Positions 5,263-5,700 of a DNA stretch of 5,700 nucleotides are shown here, in pieces. This stretch comes from Candidatus Omnitrophota bacterium. GTDB taxonomy: Bacteria > Omnitrophota > Gorgyraeia > Gygaellales > Profunditerraquicolaceae. A model generated the notes under the pieces. The model was not told the origin of the DNA. It made no database searches and worked only from the letters and a program-made list of their open reading frames with translations. The stretch covers positions 1-5,700 of the forward strand of contig JAGUWZ010000092.1 of the NCBI GenBank assembly GCA_020062065.1. The letters run 5' to 3'. The first letter of the stretch is position 1, and every line of letters starts with the position of its first letter. The position numbers and the translations under genes are program-made.

Positions 5263-5646
5263 ATGGCTGAAAAAATAAAGAAGAAGAAAGTTTTGAAAGG
5301 AATTACTTCTGGAATAGCACATGTTCTGGCAACTTTCAATAATACGGTGATTAATATTACCGATAAAGATGGCAATACACTTGTATGGTCTACTCCCGGC
5401 ATTGTGGGTTATAGCGGTTCAAAAAGGTCTACACCTTTTGCCGCTCAGGTGGCTGGTTCCGACGCTGCCAGAAGAGCAAAAGAAATAGGACTCAAGCAAA
5501 TAGAAGTTTATGTAAAAGGTCCAGGTCCAGGGAGAGACTCGGCGATTAGGGCGCTTCAGGCAGGAGGACTTACCGTAACATCGATAAAAGATATTACTCC
5601 GATTCCGCATAATGGCTGTCGGGCAAAGAAGAAGCGAAGAGTGTAA
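5263..5646 (+). CDS. rpsK: 30S ribosomal protein S11
   Basis: S11 sits on the platform of the small subunit, binds the 690/700 region of 16S rRNA with S18 and S21, and lines the mRNA exit channel. The 127-residue product has a lysine-rich N-terminus (4-12), then the conserved [18 protein letters not shown] (17-34) and [16 protein letters not shown] (49-64). [15 protein letters not shown] (84-98) and the terminal [13 protein letters not shown] (115-127) complete the family pattern. Length is normal. A GTG one codon upstream is disfavoured by the position of the ribosome binding site. It follows rpsM as expected; rpsD or rpoA would normally come next. Confidence 0.97.
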   Translation: MAEKIKKKKVLKGITSGIAHVLATFNNTVINITDKDGNTLVWSTPGIVGYSGSKRSTPFAAQVAGSDAARRAKEIGLKQIEVYVKGPGPGRDSAIRALQAGGLTVTSIKDITPIPHNGCRAKKKRRV

Positions 5647-5675
5647 TTTTTAAGTTAGGATTGGGGAGTTTAGAA

Positions 5676-5700
5676 TTGGAAGCTGATTTAACAACTAGTA
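5676..5700 (+). CDS. Possible start of the next gene, cut by the window edge
   Basis: A TTG at 5676 is preceded by GGGGAG (5663-5668) at a 7-base spacing and opens a frame reading MEADLTTS up to the edge. The usual neighbour here is rpsD or rpoA, but these eight residues do not resemble the common S4 opening (MARYTGP-like) and are too few to identify. It may be a different gene, a divergent N-terminus, or simply intergenic sequence. Confidence 0.25.

Overview
This window is the distal half of a bacterial spc ribosomal-protein operon running into the alpha operon, with every gene on the + strand. In order it holds rplR (L18), rpsE (S5), rplO (L15), secY, adk, map, infA (IF1), rpmJ (L36), rpsM (S13) and rpsK (S11). 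A few codons of a possible next gene lie at the right edge. All ten genes look intact and none is frameshifted. The products are the ribosome, the Sec channel through which nascent chains leave, the enzyme that trims their initiator methionine, an initiation factor and adenylate kinase, so the genes share growth-linked expression.

The organism is a bacterium of moderate to low GC. The proteins are clearly bacterial. Adenylate kinase has the four-cysteine zinc LID seen in Gram-positives and many other phyla. L30 (rpmD) is missing from its usual place between rpsE and rplO, as in Chlamydiae and Cyanobacteria. The combination with many palindromic intergenic repeats would fit an uncultured phylum such as Omnitrophota or a PVC relative. 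That placement is a low-confidence inference, because no marker here is decisive.

The unusual part is what lies between the genes. rplO/secY and secY/adk overlap, as in a tight operon. Most other junctions are filled with strong inverted repeats that sit directly between a stop codon and the next start and are not followed by T tracts, so they do not look like intrinsic terminators. There are two families, each with two copies. Family 1 (415-444 and 4755-4782) is a roughly 28-base hairpin just upstream of the ribosome binding sites of rpsE and rpsM; the two loops are exact reverse complements of each other. Family 2 (917-996 and 4497-4631) fills the whole rpsE-rplO and infA-rpmJ gaps. Its two copies share their ends and an internal core, but their stems differ in sequence while still pairing. 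Two unrelated hairpins lie at the adk-map junction, and the second one buries the Shine-Dalgarno of map. A short direct repeat at the left edge lies just before rplR.

The most interesting reading is that these are intercistronic RNA elements that govern re-initiation or translation of individual ribosomal-protein cistrons. The plainer alternative is that they are dispersed palindromic repeats tolerated in the gaps of an essential operon. A genome-wide copy count and a covariation test would separate the two.
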